This document shows positions 1-7,503 of a stretch of 56,201 bases of DNA, in pieces. The stretch is from an uncultured Atopobium sp. (GTDB taxonomy: Bacteria > Actinomycetota > Coriobacteriia > Coriobacteriales > Atopobiaceae). The position numbers were made by a program, and so were the translations under genes. Below the pieces are notes generated by a model that searched no databases, was not told where the DNA came from, and was given only the letters and a program-made list of their open reading frames with translations. Position 1 is the stretch's first letter. Each line of letters begins with the position of its first letter. The stretch lies in the NCBI GenBank assembly GCA_938028565.1, contig CALIZS010000015.1, forward strand, positions 1 to 56,201. Direction: 5' to 3'.

Positions 1-1
1 G

Positions 2-52
2 ATTCTTCAGCAGAACCTACCAAAGCTGCGCTATTTTGTGCGCCAGGCCTAA
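2..52 (+). CDS. C-terminal end of an unidentified protein (partial)
   Basis: The frame starting at base 2 reads 16 residues ending LPKLRYFVRQA and then a TAA stop. Its codon choice (CTG, CGC, AAG, CAG) matches the neighbouring genes better than the other two frames. The gene begins outside the window, so its function cannot be assigned. Another frame stays open from base 1 to 207, but it reads straight through the 46-bp hairpin repeat and is therefore less likely. The reading frame choice is tentative. Confidence 0.35.
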   Translation: MLQQNLPKLRYFVRQA

Positions 53-94
53 AAGTCAATGCTAACACGCTGCAGAATCATAATCACCCACATA

Positions 95-140
95 TGAACT
101 GCCTCCCATTTCTTGGACATAAGAAATGGGAGGCAGTTCA
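95..140. repeat. 46-bp perfect hairpin repeat, copy 1
   Basis: Two 20-nt arms (95-114 TGAACTGCCTCCCATTTCTT and its complement at 121-140) flank the 6-nt loop GGACAT. The same arms recur at 15627-15672 with the loop ATGTCC, the reverse complement. A T-run lies at 155-160, about 15 nt beyond the stem, so a role as an ordinary terminator for the gene ending at 52 is possible but not classical. The exact conservation of the arms suggests a dispersed repeat or miniature mobile element. Confidence 0.8.
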
Positions 141-236
141 CATTCGTCGGGCGCTTTTTTATGCCGTTTACGGGAGTACATTTGGAAGGAGGCGTGTGTA
201 CTGGTAAACTATTAAAAAGTTGATGAAGGAGGCATT

Positions 237-458
237 ATGTCACTGTATAGTCATCTACGTTCTAGTTTGGGATTAGTCCAAAAAATCGCACTTTCTGCCT
301 GTGTTTTTATAATGGCAGTTGCTTTGCCAGTCATTGCAAAAGCTGATGTTATTTCTACACCAAGAGTTGGTTTAGCTACTTCTCATGCAAGTTTGATTGC
401 GGTCATTGTTCTTGTGGCTGTCGTTGGATTTATTATGATCATAAGGCGTCGCAGGTAA
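237..458 (+). CDS. Small exported, C-terminally anchored membrane protein
   Basis: A 73-residue protein not recognised as a named family. Residues about 14-36 form a signal peptide with a likely AKA-type cleavage site. A short polar stretch follows, then a second hydrophobic helix (about 51-68) and a basic IIRRRR tail. This is the layout of a small surface-exposed anchored protein, like a sorting signal without an LPXTG motif. The start is well set by GAAGGAGG spaced 6 nt before ATG. Only 4 nt separate its stop from the TTG start of the transporter-like gene, and a four-helix protein follows, so the three probably form one operon and may form one membrane complex (inference). Confidence 0.8.
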   Translation: MSLYSHLRSSLGLVQKIALSACVFIMAVALPVIAKADVISTPRVGLATSHASLIAVIVLVAVVGFIMIIRRRR

Positions 459-462
459 AACC

Positions 463-1746
463 TTGTCCACAACACAGCAGATTCTTCCAAAAAAAGAAGT
501 CACTACTTTTGCATATGCGCTTTGTCACTTTGTAGTTGACTTTGCTTGCGTATCTTCGATGCTCTGTGCTGTAAGCCGAGTGTTGGGGGAGTCTGGCCAA
601 GATTCGTTGGAGTTTGTTGCGCTTAGTATTCTGCTGTACGACGTTGTTGCTTTTACATTGCAACTACCTGTAGGTATAGCGCTGGACAAGTTAGATAAGA
701 ACTCTTACGCTGCCTTGCTTTCGTACGCTTTGGTTGGTGCTGGAGTTTTGATTTCTTTGTTTCCCGTAGCACTTCTCGAGTGGCTGGCAGTTCTTTTACT
801 CGCAGTTGGAAATGCACTTTTCCATAGTGCAGGCGGACTGATCGTACTTAACATCTCACAAAAGCACGCGGGCCCTTCAGGAATCTTTATTGCAACTGGT
901 GCAATTGGAGTCTTTTTAGGCTCGCAAAGTGCTCAAATAGAAAGACTTCAGATTGCGTTCTCCCTCCTTGTACTGTTGTTCTTATGTGCGCTTATCACGC
1001 TTGTAGTTCAAAAGGTTAATAAGAAATACTGGAATGTACATAATGTTGCATTTGATATTCCTAGACTTTTGTCCAATACACTGCTTGCGATTGCACTGCT
1101 CACCCTTGTAGTAGCTCTTAGAAGCTATGCCGGCATGGTTATGGCATTTCCCTGGAAGAGTCAGACGCTGCTTCTTGTATTGAGCATCCTTGGTGTATTT
1201 GCAGGTAAAGCGCTTGGTGGAATGGTTGCTGATCGTATTGGTTTTAGAACTACAGCAATCTTCTCTCTCATTGCTGCAGCTACTTTGTTTGCACCCTCAT
1301 GGGAGGTGCCCGTTATGGGTCTCTTGGGTGTATTTTTCTTTAACTTCACCATGTCCATTACGTTGGCATCTCTGGCAAACATCTTGTCCAACGCAAAAGG
1401 TACTGCGTTTGGTTTAGCTAGTTTTTCTCTAGCCGTAGGTGCGTTGCCTGCGCTCGTAGGATTTCGTATTGAACATCCTGCGATGCTCTCTGGTATCAGT
1501 TTGGTCTCGGCACTTGCGTTGGGTGTAGGTCTTACACTGGTCAAAGATTCCGTGGCTACAGGGCCATTTGGTCATGAGCGTATGTTCCAGGCAGCACAAG
1601 TTGTTGAGGCTATAGAGGAAGATAATCTAATTGCAGAGCTGCCTGATCAGGTTGATGAGCTTGCGGTTGAAGATGAACTTGCAGATGAAGACTATCCTGT
1701 GGCTGAAGGCCAACTGGCCGCTGAAGACAAACGAGCAGAAGGCTAA
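463..1746 (+). CDS. MFS-like transporter with acidic C-terminal tail
   Basis: A 427-residue polytopic membrane protein with roughly 10-12 hydrophobic segments. A loop around residue 253 reads GGMVADRIGFRTT, which fits the major facilitator motif A (GxxxDRxGxR/K). The N-terminal half carries GNALFHSAGG, as in fosmidomycin-resistance-like permeases. The last 50 or so residues are strongly acidic (many D/E) and probably cytoplasmic. Translation appears to begin at TTG 463, because the upstream gene ends at 458 and no better start is available; coupling to the upstream gene is likely. The substrate cannot be told from the sequence. The next gene overlaps its stop region closely. Confidence 0.75.
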   Translation: MSTTQQILPKKEVTTFAYALCHFVVDFACVSSMLCAVSRVLGESGQDSLEFVALSILLYDVVAFTLQLPVGIALDKLDKNSYAALLSYALVGAGVLISLFPVALLEWLAVLLLAVGNALFHSAGGLIVLNISQKHAGPSGIFIATGAIGVFLGSQSAQIERLQIAFSLLVLLFLCALITLVVQKVNKKYWNVHNVAFDIPRLLSNTLLAIALLTLVVALRSYAGMVMAFPWKSQTLLLVLSILGVFAGKALGGMVADRIGFRTTAIFSLIAAATLFAPSWEVPVMGLLGVFFFNFTMSITLASLANILSNAKGTAFGLASFSLAVGALPALVGFRIEHPAMLSGISLVSALALGVGLTLVKDSVATGPFGHERMFQAAQVVEAIEEDNLIAELPDQVDELAVEDELADEDYPVAEGQLAAEDKRAEG

Positions 1747-1750
1747 TGGC

Positions 1751-2128
1751 ATGGACGACCAAATATTTTTGTTGCCGTATTTGATGACCGTTATTCCAAT
1801 ATTTGCGTTTTGTCTGATTCTGACTATTACTGTTGAGCTTATTGTCGCAAAATCGCTGGGCGTTAAAGACAATCAAGCACTGTTGATTGTTGTTGCCGCT
1901 CAAGTGCTTACTAATCCAATTGCCGTTTTTATCACAAGCGTCCTTGTTGATGTGGTTGCTAACGACGTTCAGTACTGGGGGTGCGTCATAGCAGTTGAGC
2001 TGGTTGTTATTGCTGTTGAAGGTCTTGTTTACAAGGTAAAAAGAGTAAGTAACACCCCATGGACTCTTTCAATCTTGTCCAACCTTGCGTCAGTATCCGT
2101 AGGTATTCTCGTCCAAACACTTATATAA
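1751..2128 (+). CDS. Four-helix membrane protein of unknown function
   Basis: A 125-residue, very hydrophobic protein with about four predicted helices. The reading frame is open further upstream, but ATG 1751, 4 nt after the transporter stop at 1746, is the natural start because upstream codons only shadow the acidic tail of the transporter. Charged residues sit inside the helices (E in TVELIVAK and in VELVVIAVEG), which suggests interaction with ions or a partner. It is not recognised as a named family. Its position as the third gene of a tight cassette suggests that it works with the MFS-like protein and the small anchored protein. Confidence 0.75.
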   Translation: MDDQIFLLPYLMTVIPIFAFCLILTITVELIVAKSLGVKDNQALLIVVAAQVLTNPIAVFITSVLVDVVANDVQYWGCVIAVELVVIAVEGLVYKVKRVSNTPWTLSILSNLASVSVGILVQTLI

Positions 2129-2130
2129 AA

Positions 2131-2174
2131 ATTTAGCGAGAAACCCTTTGAATAGGAGGGGTTTCTCGCCAAAT
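2131..2174. terminator. Bidirectional hairpin built from two CGAGAAACCC motifs
   Basis: Arms 2131-2146 and 2159-2174 pair over about 15 bp with a 12-nt loop. Each arm carries one exact CGAGAAACCC, in opposite orientation. It lies between the convergent ends of the membrane cassette (2128) and the small minus-strand gene (2199). T-rich sequence follows the stem on the minus strand only. A motif pair used as a terminator stem is the arrangement known for DNA uptake sequences in Neisseria and Pasteurellaceae. Confidence 0.7.
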
Positions 2175-2198
2175 CTGAGTGATTTATGAGATGAAGCC

Positions 2199-2339
2199 TT
2201 AATGGATAATTGCGATAAGAAGAGCTCCGACCATAAGACCAATGGATGTTCTGAGAGCCGCTGAGGCTTGCCTGTGCAAGAGCTTTTGTGCACGAGTTGC
2301 GTGCGTGAGCTGGGCTTCTGAAGTGTTGAGTGTATGCAT
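2199..2339 (-). CDS. 46-residue membrane peptide following the metal ABC permease
   Basis: This small gene reads MHTLNTSEAQ at the N-terminus, has a basic stretch (THATRAQKLLHRQ), and ends in a hydrophobic helix GLMVGALLIAIIH. A strong AAAGGAGG sits 4-5 nt before the ATG. That ribosome site overlaps the end of the permease gene, whose stop is only 13 nt upstream, so the gene is probably the last member of the ABC transporter operon. The function is unknown; small tail-anchored peptides that bind and tune a transporter are a known theme, which makes this a plausible role (inference). Confidence 0.7.
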   Translation of the reverse strand: MHTLNTSEAQLTHATRAQKLLHRQASAALRTSIGLMVGALLIAIIH

Positions 2340-2352
2340 TGGTCCTCCTTTC

Positions 2353-3189
2353 TTAGTTCTTGTCTAGTATATGCCCAAAAGTAAGCTTTGGTAAACTCTT
2401 TAGTATAAAAATGATACAAAAGACCACGCCGAGGGTGAGTCCAATCATTCCTCCAGAAGAGGCGTCTAAGTAATAACTGCCTGTTATTCCAATCAAAACG
2501 CTGATCGTGGCAATAAGCGGAGAAATCCAGAGCATATGCCGCATCTGATTGGTAAGAAGCCTTGCGCAGGCACCCGGAACAATAAGCAGCGAGACTGACA
2601 AAATGACGCCAACTGCCTGGAGCGATATGACAATTGCGAGGGCTAGGGCAACAAGTAAGAATGAAGTGAGTGTTTTAGTAGAAAGACCGATTGCTTGAAC
2701 CTGCGTTGGATCAAATGAAAGCAAGGTCAGGTCCTTGTTTTTAAGGATAAGCAAGATTGCAATAGGCAGGCCAATACAAAGAACTTGCAGCATATCGGGA
2801 GTTGTGACCCCCAAAAGGTTTCCAAACAGAATGTGGGACAAGTTAATTTGGCTGGGGACTTTTGATATAAGAACTGTTCCCAGTGCAAAAAATGTTGTAA
2901 ATACAATGCCGATAGCAGTATCGGGTCGCACAATTTGGCTCTTTTTGACTTGTCCGACCAACACAACGGTAATGAGAGCAAACACAAGTGCTCCCACCAG
3001 ATAGGGAAGCTCCAGCAGGTGAGCAATGACCACGCCTGGGAGAATAGAATGCGAGATGGCGTCGCCCATGAGCGACCATCCCATATGCGTGATCCAGCAG
3101 CTCAAAAGTCCGCAGACTATGGCGGTTGCAATTCCGGTGATGAGGGCTCGCTGCATGAATGCATATTGAAGAATATCTACCTCAGGCAT
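2353..3189 (-). CDS. Mn/Zn-type ABC transporter permease
   Basis: A 278-residue integral membrane protein of the ABC-3 family (ZnuB/MntC/SitC type) with about eight to nine helices. It shows the family segments WSLMGDAISHSILPGV near the N-terminus, and QAVGVILSVSLLIVPGACA further on. It forms the membrane channel for the ATPase and binding protein encoded just upstream. ATG 3189 is chosen because a GAGGAGG precedes it and it overlaps the end of the ATPase gene (stop at 3182); the in-frame start 5 codons upstream lacks a ribosome site. Whether manganese, zinc or iron is carried rests on the binding protein. Confidence 0.9.
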   Translation of the reverse strand: MPEVDILQYAFMQRALITGIATAIVCGLLSCWITHMGWSLMGDAISHSILPGVVIAHLLELPYLVGALVFALITVVLVGQVKKSQIVRPDTAIGIVFTTFFALGTVLISKVPSQINLSHILFGNLLGVTTPDMLQVLCIGLPIAILLILKNKDLTLLSFDPTQVQAIGLSTKTLTSFLLVALALAIVISLQAVGVILSVSLLIVPGACARLLTNQMRHMLWISPLIATISVLIGITGSYYLDASSGGMIGLTLGVVFCIIFILKSLPKLTFGHILDKN

Positions 3190-3934
3190 GGAGCACCTCC
3201 TCAATGTGAGTATCTTCGGAAATACCCAGGTTCTGCAGGAGGGCGTCTCCAGAAAGAATATCTTTTGAAGGACCCTGCGCGGTTATGGTTTTATTGATGA
3301 CCAGGCAGAGCGGGAATTTTTGCTGGGCCAAATTGATGTCGTGAATTGAAACGAGCAATGTTTTGCCTTCTTTACTGAGGTTATTGAGCTGTTCGGTGAT
3401 GATAGCCTCAGAGCGAGCGTCTACTCCCGCAAACGGTTCGTCGAGAAATACCAGTTCAGCGGCTTGCGCTATTCCGCGTGCCACAAAAACACGCTTTCTT
3501 TGTCCGCCAGAAAGCTGAGCTAGTGGACGATCTGCAAGGTCGGCCAGGTTAACGCGTTCAAGTGCCTGGGCAACCAGCTCTTTGTCCTGAGTGGAAGGTA
3601 TGCGCATCCAACCCTGATGAACATATCTTCCCTGCATAACAACATCTTTTACGAGCAGCGGAAACGTCGCGTCAATTGCCTCAGTTTGAGGAACGTAGGC
3701 TACTTTGCCCTGCTTGCGCGCTTGTGAAAGAGGTTGCTGACCCCAAGTAAGTGAACCCTCCCATGCGATGGTGTCCATCAGTGCTTTGAAGAGCGTAGAT
3801 TTTCCGGCACCATTGACGCCAACAAGTGCGCAAAGATCTCCTGTTGAAAGCGAGAAATTCACGTCATGGATGATGGGTTTCTCGCGGTCTTTTTTCTCGT
3901 ACCAGGCGCAAAGTTGCGAAACACAAAGATTCAT
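3182..3934 (-). CDS. Mn/Zn-type ABC transporter ATP-binding protein
   Basis: A 250-residue ATPase that powers the metal importer. Walker A is GVNGAGKST at residues 39-47, the signature is LSGGQRKR, and Walker B/D-loop is LVFLDEPFAGVD; a switch His lies in VSIHDIN. ATG 3934 follows GGAAGG and lies 7 nt after the stop of the binding-protein gene; an upstream in-frame start would overlap that gene with no ribosome site. It overlaps the permease gene downstream. Its sense strand contains one exact CGAGAAACCC (at 3875-3884), encoding Glu-Lys-Pro. Confidence 0.92.
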   Translation of the reverse strand: MNLCVSQLCAWYEKKDREKPIIHDVNFSLSTGDLCALVGVNGAGKSTLFKALMDTIAWEGSLTWGQQPLSQARKQGKVAYVPQTEAIDATFPLLVKDVVMQGRYVHQGWMRIPSTQDKELVAQALERVNLADLADRPLAQLSGGQRKRVFVARGIAQAAELVFLDEPFAGVDARSEAIITEQLNNLSKEGKTLLVSIHDINLAQQKFPLCLVINKTITAQGPSKDILSGDALLQNLGISEDTHIEEVLHA

Positions 3935-3941
3935 CGAACAA

Positions 3942-4964
3942 TTACCTTCCCATGAGACCAGATACGATTGCGTCTGCGTCGTGTTGCAGCAGGTCAAGAT
4001 AGGTGGGCACGGGGCCGTCAGCTTCCGAGAGGGAGTCTACGTACAAGATGTTCTTCTCGTCAGTTTTGAGGACAGCACCCGTCTCGTCGGCTACCTGCTG
4101 CATTGCCTTGGGGCTTACCGTGGATTCGCAGAATACTGCGGGGATTTGCTGAGCTTTTACAGTTTCGACAACCTTGGCAATCTGCTGCGGGGTACCTTCG
4201 TCAGCGGCGTTAACGGCCCAAAGGTAGAGCTCCTTCATGTTGGTGTCGCGGCATAGGTACGAGAACGCTCCCTCGCAGGTCACAAGCGTGCGCTGGTTTT
4301 CCGGCAGGGTGCTGAGCTCCTCAATCAGGTGAGAGGAGATGTTGTCGAGCTCCTTTTTGTATGCGTCGCCGTTGGCCTCGAAGTCCTTGGCGTGGTCAGG
4401 GACAAGGTTGCTGAGCGCGCGGACGATATTCTCGACATAGATCTTGCCGTTTGCGGGCGACATCCACGCATGCGGATTGGCCTGACCCTGGTAGTCACCC
4501 TCGGCGATGGGGATGGCGGTGATGCCTTCGCTGAGGTCGGCGCGTTGAGCGGGTGAGTCATCGACGAAGCGCTCAAACCAGCGCTCAAGCCCCAGGCCGT
4601 TGTTGAGAATGAGCTGGGCCTTTTGCGCGCGCTTGAGGTCGTCGGGTGTGGGCTCGTAGTCGTGGATTTCGGCACCGGCCTTGGTGATGGATTCTACCTG
4701 GCAAAACTCGCCTGCAACGCGAGAAGCCATGTCCTGGATCACGGTGAAGGTGGTCAAGACGAGGGGAGCCGAGGAGTTTTGGTTTTGCGCGGAGCTTGAG
4801 CTGGCTGCAGAATCGCGTGGACTACATGCGGCGAGAAAAGCGATGGTGGCCGCAGAGCTTGCGCCGAGCAAGGTGAGTGCTGACCTGCGAGATAGGAGAG
4901 GGTTGCAGGTGAGGCGCGATTGTGGGTTTGCGACTGCCGAGATATGCGTGCAGCGATGTTTCAT
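3942..4964 (-). CDS. Metal-binding lipoprotein of the ABC importer (SBP9/PsaA-ZnuA family)
   Basis: A 340-residue substrate-binding protein. The signal region has SRRSALTLLG (twin-arginine-like) and the lipobox LAAC with Cys47, so the mature protein should be lipid-anchored outside the membrane. Metal ligands expected in cluster A-I proteins are visible: His in AEIHDYEP, His in NPHAWMSP, Glu in CEGAFSY and Asp in YVDSLSE. The His-His-Glu-Asp set, with no long His-rich loop, fits the Mn/Fe-type PsaA/MntC branch better than ZnuA, but zinc cannot be excluded. ATG 4964 has AAGGAAG 7 nt upstream. It is the first gene of a minus-strand operon of four. Confidence 0.9.
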   Translation of the reverse strand: MKHRCTHISAVANPQSRLTCNPLLSRRSALTLLGASSAATIAFLAACSPRDSAASSSSAQNQNSSAPLVLTTFTVIQDMASRVAGEFCQVESITKAGAEIHDYEPTPDDLKRAQKAQLILNNGLGLERWFERFVDDSPAQRADLSEGITAIPIAEGDYQGQANPHAWMSPANGKIYVENIVRALSNLVPDHAKDFEANGDAYKKELDNISSHLIEELSTLPENQRTLVTCEGAFSYLCRDTNMKELYLWAVNAADEGTPQQIAKVVETVKAQQIPAVFCESTVSPKAMQQVADETGAVLKTDEKNILYVDSLSEADGPVPTYLDLLQHDADAIVSGLMGR

Positions 4965-5082
4965 AGCGACTTCCTTCAAAGAGATAAGAGCAGGTAGCTA
5001 CGGGACTGAAAGCAAGAAACTGATAGCGTGAAGCCAAGAGTTAGGAGTTTTGGAGCTACGAGCTCAACGGGTTTATCGCCCT

Positions 5083-5117
5083 ATTGTATTCCTAAAAGTT
5101 AGCTTTGTCTAACTTTT
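5083..5117 (-). promoter_or_regulatory. Promoter of the metal ABC operon with DtxR/MntR-like operator
   Basis: On the minus strand, TAGACA (5106-5111) and TACAAT (5083-5088) are separated by 17 bp, which is a good housekeeping promoter. A perfect palindrome with arms AAAAGTTAG (5094-5102) and CTAACTTTT (5109-5117) around 6 nt covers the -35 box and spacer. TTAG/CTAA half-sites are typical of MntR/DtxR-type metal repressors, so repression by metal-loaded regulator is the likely control. No such regulator gene lies in the window. Confidence 0.7.
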
Positions 5118-5260
5118 GAAATTTACGAGGAAAGAAAAAGAGTTTGTTTTGCATACAAATGTCCAAAAGATTGAACATGAAATTTAATGTGTCATTTATG
5201 TCGCATTTTAAGCAAATTATTTTCCTTTGGCTTATTTACTATAGGATTTGTGAAACAAAA

Positions 5261-5283
5261 ATAATTTTTCTATAGAAAATTAT
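5261..5283 (+). promoter_or_regulatory. AT-rich palindrome upstream of the KDG genes
   Basis: A near-perfect 23-bp palindrome centred on TCTATAGA, with arms ATAATTTT and AAAATTAT, lies 65 bp upstream of the SDR gene. It is a candidate operator for the AraC-type or another regulator of the ketodeoxygluconate genes. The rest of 5118-5347 is AT-rich and shows no gene. Confidence 0.4.
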
Positions 5284-5347
5284 GTGAAGATGGCTAGAAT
5301 TTATTTGTTTTCTAATGGTTTGTGCTCGTTAAAAAAGGAGAGAGAGC

Positions 5348-6100
5348 ATGGCATTCGATTTTACAGGTAAGCTGGTTCTGGTTACAGGCGGAAGCGCTGG
5401 TATTGGCGCTGAGATCTCCAAGGGTATTGTTGCTGGAGGTGGACACGTAATCGTTTGCTCTCGTCACGAGGACACTGGCCGCAAGTTTGTCGAGGAGCTT
5501 GGCGAGGGTAACTTCTTCTACTCAATGGACATTGCAGATGCAGAGGGCGTCAAAAAGACCGTTGCTCAGATTCTTGAGGAGTGCGGCGACGTCAACGTTC
5601 TTATCAACTGCGCTGGTCGCATCAGCTCCGTTCCTTTCACCGAGGTTGACGACAAAGAGTGGAACAACACTATCAACACCAACCTCACCGGTACCTACAA
5701 CGTATCTCACGCTCTTTGGCAGCACTTCATTGATCGTGGCGGTGCTCGTATCGTCAACGTTTCTTCCGTTGCAGGCAAGATTGGCGGCGGCCTCCTTGGT
5801 ACTGTTGCTTACGCATCTTCTAAGGCTGGTATGAACGGCTTTACCAAGGCTATCGCTAAAGAGGGCGGCAAGTACGGCATTTCGTGTAACGCTGTTTGCC
5901 CATCTTTCACCATTACAGATATGACCACTGCACTCTCTAACGATGAGGAGAAGTACAAGAAGGTCGTAGGCATTATTCCTCTCGGCCGTCCTGCACAGGC
6001 ATCTGAGCCTGCACAGATGGTACTGTTCTTTGCTTCTGATGCTGCAAGCTTCGTCAACGGTGAGGTTGGCGACTGCGACGGCGGCATTGTTATGGACTAG
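5348..6100 (+). CDS. SDR-family oxidoreductase, probably 2-dehydro-3-deoxygluconate 5-dehydrogenase-like
   Basis: A 250-residue classical short-chain dehydrogenase. The N-terminal NAD(P) site is TGGSAGIG (residues about 14-21), followed by NCAG. The catalytic set is Ser in NVSS and Tyr/Lys in YASSK, and a GGIVMD C-terminus closes the fold. General SDRs cannot be told apart by motif alone, but the length and the directly following KdgT-type permease suggest KduD, which interconverts 2,5-diketo-3-deoxygluconate and 2-keto-3-deoxygluconate. An FabG-like reductase is the alternative. AAAGGAGA precedes ATG 5348. The permease starts 10 bp after its stop, so the two form an operon. Confidence 0.8.
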   Translation: MAFDFTGKLVLVTGGSAGIGAEISKGIVAGGGHVIVCSRHEDTGRKFVEELGEGNFFYSMDIADAEGVKKTVAQILEECGDVNVLINCAGRISSVPFTEVDDKEWNNTINTNLTGTYNVSHALWQHFIDRGGARIVNVSSVAGKIGGGLLGTVAYASSKAGMNGFTKAIAKEGGKYGISCNAVCPSFTITDMTTALSNDEEKYKKVVGIIPLGRPAQASEPAQMVLFFASDAASFVNGEVGDCDGGIVMD

Positions 6101-6110
6101 GTGATTATTG

Positions 6111-7106
6111 ATGGCTACAAAAGAACCAATTTCTCTTCAGCACCCATTTAAGGCACTGGGCCGCATTCCAGGCGCAAACATCCTGGTACCACTGCTTCTT
6201 GGTGTTTTCATGAACACATTTTTCCCAGATGTATTCCCAACGCTTGGTAGCTTTTCTGCAGCTATGACCGTTAAGGGTACTGCTGCTCTGGTTGGCGCTT
6301 TCATGTTGTGCGTTGGTGCAACTATTTCGTTTAAGAGCGCACCAAAGGCAGCACTTCGTGGCGCTATCATCATCATCTCTAAGGTTGTGTTCTGCGTTGC
6401 TCTTGGTCTTGCAGTTCTGTTCTTCCTGAACGACAACCTGCTTGGCCTTTCTTCCATGGTCATCCTTGCTGCTTGCTCTGGTGCAAACAACTCCATGTAC
6501 GCAGGCCTGATGGCTGATTATGGTAACGAGTATGAGCAGGGTGCAGTCGCAATTACTACGCTGGTAGTTGGTCCTCCAGTTACCATGCTTGCTCTTGGCG
6601 CAACTGGTCAGTCTCCAATTAACTGGTCTTTGCTTGGTGCAGTTCTCCCAATCATCCTGGGTATCCTGCTTGGCAACTGCTTCCCATCTATGAAGAAGAT
6701 GCTCACAAGCGCTCTGCCAGCAATTATTGTCATGACCTTCTTTGCTATGGGCACAACCATGAAGTTTGATTCCCTCATCATGGCTGGTCCTGCAGGTATT
6801 CTGCTTGGTGTTATCTGTTCCGTTTGCGGTGGCTTTATCAACTACTTTGTTGATAAAGCAACTGGCGGAACCGGAATTGCAGGTGTTGCAATTTCTTCCT
6901 GCGCAGGTGCAAACGCACTTACACCTGCTGCTATGGCAGAGGCAAACCCAGCCCTGTATGGTGGTGCTGCTCTTGCAATAGCAAACGCACAGGTAGCAGC
7001 TGCAGTTATCGTTACTGCAATCCTGACACCACTGATTACTGGTTATGTTGCTGAGCGCTTTGCTAAGAAAGACAATACTTCAGAGAAAGTTGTTGAGGCT
7101 GCTTAA
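6111..7106 (+). CDS. kdgT: 2-keto-3-deoxygluconate permease family transporter
   Basis: A 331-residue transporter with about ten helices. It matches the KdgT family in length and in segments such as the early RIPGANILVPLLLG, the glycine- and alanine-rich CSGANNSMYAGLM and the late SSCAGANALTPAAMA. It probably imports 2-keto-3-deoxygluconate, a breakdown product of pectin or glycosaminoglycan-type sugars, in symport with protons. ATG 6111 has AGGTGA 6 nt upstream; a TTG directly before it is a weaker start. The upstream SDR supplies the matching enzyme; no KDG kinase or aldolase is present nearby, so the pathway must be completed elsewhere. Confidence 0.88.
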   Translation: MATKEPISLQHPFKALGRIPGANILVPLLLGVFMNTFFPDVFPTLGSFSAAMTVKGTAALVGAFMLCVGATISFKSAPKAALRGAIIIISKVVFCVALGLAVLFFLNDNLLGLSSMVILAACSGANNSMYAGLMADYGNEYEQGAVAITTLVVGPPVTMLALGATGQSPINWSLLGAVLPIILGILLGNCFPSMKKMLTSALPAIIVMTFFAMGTTMKFDSLIMAGPAGILLGVICSVCGGFINYFVDKATGGTGIAGVAISSCAGANALTPAAMAEANPALYGGAALAIANAQVAAAVIVTAILTPLITGYVAERFAKKDNTSEKVVEAA

Positions 7107-7130
7107 CAAGTTCTACAGTTCAAGCACAAG

Positions 7131-7161
7131 ATCCCAGCACCTAGTGGTGCTGGGATTTTTT
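7131..7161 (+). terminator. Rho-independent terminator after kdgT
   Basis: An 11-bp stem (ATCCCAGCACC pairing with GGTGCTGGGAT) has a 4-nt loop (TAGT) and runs straight into TTTTTT, 25 bp after the kdgT stop. It is a textbook intrinsic terminator. Confidence 0.93.
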
Positions 7162-7280
7162 GTGCTGCGAAGCAGCACTGGCTCCGTGCAAGAGTTGCTC
7201 GAAGAATGGTGATGGGCGGCTGATGGAGGGGCAGTGGATGCCTCAGATTCTTTGGGAATCGCTCAAATAAGTCTCCAAGT

Positions 7281-7428
7281 GGTAAAAAATGCGTTTAGTT
7301 GGGGTTTTCATTTTTCTGCATACAGCGTTTGCCCAGATAAAATTTTTTGAGGCGGTAAAAAATCGTCTTAGTTGGGGATAAAACGTCTAATTTTCAATTT
7401 TCATTTCCAACTAAACGCGTTTTTTACC
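7281..7428. repeat. Three copies of a 22-24-bp repeat between convergent genes
   Basis: Copies at 7281-7304 and 7354-7377 run in the same direction, 73 bp apart. An inverted copy sits at 7407-7428. The shared core is GGTAAAAAA followed by TTAGTTGG. The inverted copy matches copy 1 at 21 of 22 positions, and copies 2 and 3 can fold into a hairpin with a 29-nt loop. The region 7162-7503 holds no gene, and it lies downstream of both flanking genes, so promoter operators are not expected here. A small RNA or relic of a mobile element is possible. Confidence 0.7.
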
Positions 7429-7503
7429 TTTTTTGGCACATAATTCTTAGTCAAAAAATTACGTATTCATGGAAATGAATATAACAACTTGATTATGCAA
7501 AAA

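Noticed and set aside
1..207. Open frame from base 1 to 207 as a coding region
   Set aside because: It translates straight through the 46-bp hairpin repeat, also present elsewhere in non-coding context, and codon use is poor compared with the frame ending at 52.
237..458. LPXTG cell-wall sorting signal in the small anchored protein
   Set aside because: The hydrophobic helix and basic tail fit, but no LPXTG-like motif precedes the helix, so sortase anchoring is not supported.
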